From Sarcocystis neurona (taxonomy: Eukaryota; Apicomplexa; Conoidasida; Eucoccidiorida; Sarcocystidae), in assembly GCA_000727475.1 (NCBI GenBank), contig KL647292.1:3181402-3245401 (forward strand): DNA of 64,000 nucleotides, given 5' to 3'. Shown piece after piece: positions 61,001 through 64,000 of this stretch; within the stretch, counting starts at the first letter, position 1; each line of letters opens with the position of its first letter. The notes beneath the pieces were generated by a model. The model worked only from the letters and a program-made list of their open reading frames with translations. It made no database searches and had not been told where the DNA came from. A program made the translations under genes and the position numbers.

Positions 61001-62636
61001 GAAGAATTATTAGCGGATCACGTGAAGGAACATACCTGAAAGGCCTTCCCTTAAAGGAACCGAGGTCAGGAGGCTGTACAAATTCTGCTTGTTCCGTTTT
61101 GTCCCGTCTGAACCGAAATATCCCAAAACGATATGGCAAGCTTTTCACGTTGAGCGGAAGTCGGTAGAGGCGTTGTTGCGCGAAAAGCATGCCACAGTGT
61201 GCAGATAACGTGGTAGCCGGACGACGTGAAAAAGGGGCGCTAATGAGTGAGTGCTACCGATCACCGCCACGTACTACTGACAAAAGTTCAGTCGTGCAGT
61301 TCTGCTGCACAGTGCGCTATCGACGAACTGTCGTCAACCCTCTGCAGGCCTCGCATGTAGACTCACAGAGATTCGAAAGTTTTACAGAATATACGGCTAC
61401 GCCAGTCTGCGCCTGGGTGTGAAGCTGCCCTGTGGGAGAACGGGTCTCCTTTTCTGTTGACTTTTCGAGCACGTGTGGTACGGATTCTATCTTCCGGTGG
61501 TATCTGAGGTAATACAGGTGTCTAATGCTTAACTGCTGCTTGTTCATTTCCTTCGAAACGGTGCATGGATATGTGGAGGACGTTCAAAGCACGGGGAATC
61601 GGTGGGAACGCCGCTCCTGCTTTGGTGACTTTCTACAAAAGCGGTGTCCCGGTGCGTCTTCATGGGAAGGGAATGCTATTACACGGTTGAAGTATTTGCC
61701 AGCTGTCAAAAGCTACGTCCGGATCTGCAGAGATGGCCGCTTGATGTTTCTAAGCCTCAGACGCTTCTTTCCGCATATCGGTGTGTCGCAAGACGTATAC
61801 ACCGATTTGTGTACCGATATACAGAGCATAACTAGGCGCGTAAACGTAGGAGAATTGAAACGCACCTGTCAGCGGGATCATTTCATCGTACGTTGCTTTG
61901 TGTCTTACACGCCTAGACCACGGAGAGTGCAGCTTTTCCGTGTGTAAGACGCCTGTACCAGCGTTAGACGGAACACAAACACTACAAGATACTTGGTAAC
62001 TAGGTTTAGAATCCGTGCACTGCAACTGCAAACGATAAGATCTGGGTTTGCCCCGAGCAGGAGGAAGTGGGCCGTGAAAGTGTAGGGCGACCACTGTATG
62101 AGGGTGGCCCGTTAAAAAAGTGGCCCCGGCGTCTACGACGCTACCACTGACAACTAGCGCACGTGACTTACAGCAGTTTATCAATTCTTCTGGAAAGGCT
62201 GCGGAGAGCGCACCAGTCACAGGCGATACGGCATTCGCGTGAGGAAGAAACGGTGCAGTCAAAAGTGCAAAAATTAGTCGACACGGCTATTCTTGGTTAT
62301 AAAAAATACGTGCAGAAGTGCAGAAGCACGTGGATCCCCCCATCCAACCTCCACCTGTAACAGCCTTGCTGCGTGAAACTTCGTGTCACGTCGACAGAAC
62401 TGCCCCAAGCGCGAACTAAATGCAGTGCAAGCTTTTCACGTACCAGGCGCGGGTTCCTGGAAGCCGGGTGTGTTTGCTTGAATGAAGGCTTCAGGTGCAC
62501 TGGTACAGGGTTTGTGTCGTCCAGGTCCCCAGCAGCCCACCTGGCCCCGAAACCACAAAGCCCAACTTCCACCCGTTCCGGTCCCTCCCGTAAACACACT
62601 CACCCAGAGCAAAAGGCCAACGTGGGCTGCCTCCAT
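52029..62636 (-). CDS. RON2L1: RON2-like rhoptry neck protein (RON2L1 candidate)
   Basis: Predicted rhoptry neck protein that is inserted into the host membrane and acts as ligand for an AMA receptor. Exon 1 (62636-62604, TGG|GTGAGT) joins exon 2 (from 62286) to make a signal peptide, MEAAHVGLLLW + PCRLIFALLTAPFLPHANA. Further exons: 59925-59715, 59397-~59220, ~59070-58806, ~58440-57780, 57715-57515, 57438-57318, 57006-56623, 56370-~56180, 56050-55940, 55880-55523, 54840-54265, 53721-53174, 52947-52686 and 52244-52029. Phases agree from 57715 to 56370 and from 56050 to the stop. Coding-looking stretches also lie at 61.5-61.3, 61.2-60.8 and 60.8-60.3 kb. The end has the RON2 topology: TM (LSWVLLALSITAAVLG), a ~45-residue ectodomain with one Cys pair, a second TM (LVGIGGVVGPLVAIWGIA) and a basic tail. 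RON2L1 over RON2 is inferred from the AMA4 neighbour. Confidence 0.75.
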
Positions 62637-64000
62637 GGTCTACCACCTTTGACGCCTACTCTCATTGCTGTCATTACTCACGAATTTGCTCACGACACGA
62701 GTAACGCCTACAACAGACTCAGGTGGTAGTATTCGAGAGATTGAACGGCGAAACTGACAGCTGTCCTGTTTCTCATACACTCGGCTTCGCGTTGTGCTGA
62801 CGTGACCGACACGAGGTCGGTTTGTCGCAGAGCAACGTAATGCGTCGATCCATGAGTGTACATGCTGTTTGGTGGGAAGCCCTGTTTTCCGTCTTGATGA
62901 GTTAGCACTTTACCTGTAGGGACCTGTGCGTTGACCGGTAACGACTTGGAATCGCTCGAGGTCTTGGTACACAGCAATATCGACGAGATTACGTACGTAC
63001 AAGAATTCACCCAGAAAAGATGTTCGGAGAGCAAGCTGGAGCCGACCACGCAGAGTTGATTTTGCTCTCTACAGTGCTGTTATAGAGTCAAACTGCATGT
63101 AGGGGCAAATGTGAGTGAGGAACAAAAGAGTAATTTTGGGACGCTCGAAGAGTTGTCTTAAACTCCTCGTTGCCCTTCTCAACACCACTCAGAGCAGTGC
63201 TACCTTTCTTGTATGTTCCGTAGAACTACCGCTAGACACCTGGGCGATCCAGTGGTTCAGTTTCTACGGCGAGCGAATCCATGGAGAAATGTTGGAGGTT
63301 AACGATGGTCCAGAGACGAAATCTTTCAGAAGTGGGGAGGAAACGCCCTAAACTGGAAGTTCAGCTCCAGAGATAGATTCCATGAAGAAATATTGAAATT
63401 AAATGGTAGTACAGAGACGAAAACCTTCGAAGGAGGAAGGGAGCGCCATAAACTGGTGGATGAGATGCCTCGCACGGAACGTCAAGGAGGTAGCAGAACA
63501 CTAGGATTCTCAGATTAGGTCAAGACTTCGAGTTACCGATTTTCCACGGTGTCGACGGCTGTATCACACAATTTCTATGTGAGGTAACAGGACCTTCAGT
63601 CTACCTCGGTGTCCTTCCGCCGTTTTCGGGAGTGCTCAGGTGACGTATTCTTTGCGGATGTCTACTATTAGGCAAAGGACACAGCTCTCCCTTACAAGGA
63701 TTACTGTAGTCTGCTACAGTATCGGGAGCCCGGCGTGTCGCTGTTCCGCGTTGGCAACCGCCAGCGTGGACTATGCACGTCAGCCGAGGGCAAGGCCAGC
63801 CGCAGTAAGAAATTCATATTCTAAAGGGCTAAGTGCTGTGGTGTGTTGGCTGTTTGCGGCTGTCAAAGAGAAACCGTCTACCCTACCTAACTTTACACAG
63901 TAGTCCGCCTGTTCCATCGAATTTCAATATTTGAAGTGGCGCCGAACGCTGCAGAGCTGTCTTCAGCATGGCCCGCGCCTTGCACGAGCATGACCACGGC
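62637..64000. other. Upstream flank of the RON2-like gene; no firm gene
   Basis: Expected promoter side of the minus-strand RON2-like gene. A minus-strand frame at 63049-62708 is open for 113 codons, but no domain was recognised and the start is unclear. A diverged ~95-bp repeat lies at 63250-63465. Confidence 0.45.
63250..63465. repeat. ~95-bp diverged tandem repeat
   Basis: Two units share ATTCCATG(G/A)AGAAAT, the CAGAGACGAAA block and a GCGCC(C)ATAAACTGG-like end. They differ by many substitutions. They lie in the upstream flank of the RON2-like gene. Confidence 0.65.

Noticed and set aside
1..64000. tRNA, rRNA, transposase or integrase genes
   Set aside because: I looked for these while reading and saw no convincing cloverleaf, rRNA core sequence, transposase motif or long terminal repeat. 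A tRNAscan or RepeatMasker run would be decisive.

Overview
The window looks like nuclear DNA of a coccidian apicomplexan, a relative of Eimeria, Cyclospora, Cystoisospora, Toxoplasma or Sarcocystis. The evidence is: intron-rich genes with GT-AG junctions whose phases agree; base composition that looks balanced by eye; CTG repeats and TG/TA microsatellites in introns; poly-Q/E/A runs inside exons; and an AMA-family plus RON2-family gene pair, which is specific to apicomplexan invasion. I cannot name the species. All gene models were read by eye from splice signals, reading phase and remembered family motifs. No database search was run.

Layout. (1) 1-15.2 kb, plus strand: the 3' part of a DDX60-like (Ski2-type) DExH helicase gene. 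At least ten exons lie in long introns full of CTG repeats, TG/TA microsatellites and minisatellites. (2) 15.3-24 kb: a sharp change to DNA with few simple repeats. It holds minus-strand coding fragments I do not recognise (18.1-18.5, 19.7-20.2, 21.7-21.9 and 22.8-23.1 kb). (3) 24.07-24.64 kb, minus: a small protein with degenerate EF-hands. (4) 28.0-32.4 kb, minus: an AMA4-type apical membrane antigen with signal peptide, AMA domains I/II, six EGF-like modules, a Cys-rich segment, a rhomboid-type transmembrane helix and an acidic tail. (5) 35.1-41.1 kb, minus: an oxysterol-binding-protein-related lipid-transfer protein (ORP). (6) 45.3-45.9 kb and 47.1-51.4 kb, minus: one or two unrecognised multi-exon genes, at least one probably membrane-associated. 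(7) 52.0-62.6 kb, minus: a RON2-like gene of about 19 exons, with a split signal peptide and the TM / two-Cys ectodomain / TM / basic tail ending of RON2 proteins. (8) 62.7-64 kb: no gene I can support.

How they fit together. AMA proteins on the parasite surface bind RON2 proteins that the parasite inserts into the host membrane, forming the moving junction. In Toxoplasma, AMA4 is paired with RON2L1. Finding an AMA4-type receptor and a RON2-type ligand about 20 kb apart on the same strand suggests a receptor-ligand locus. The ORP (sterol or phosphoinositide exchange) and DDX60-like helicase (RNA metabolism) look like housekeeping neighbours. Every recognised gene from 24 to 62.6 kb is on the minus strand and faces the plus-strand helicase gene.
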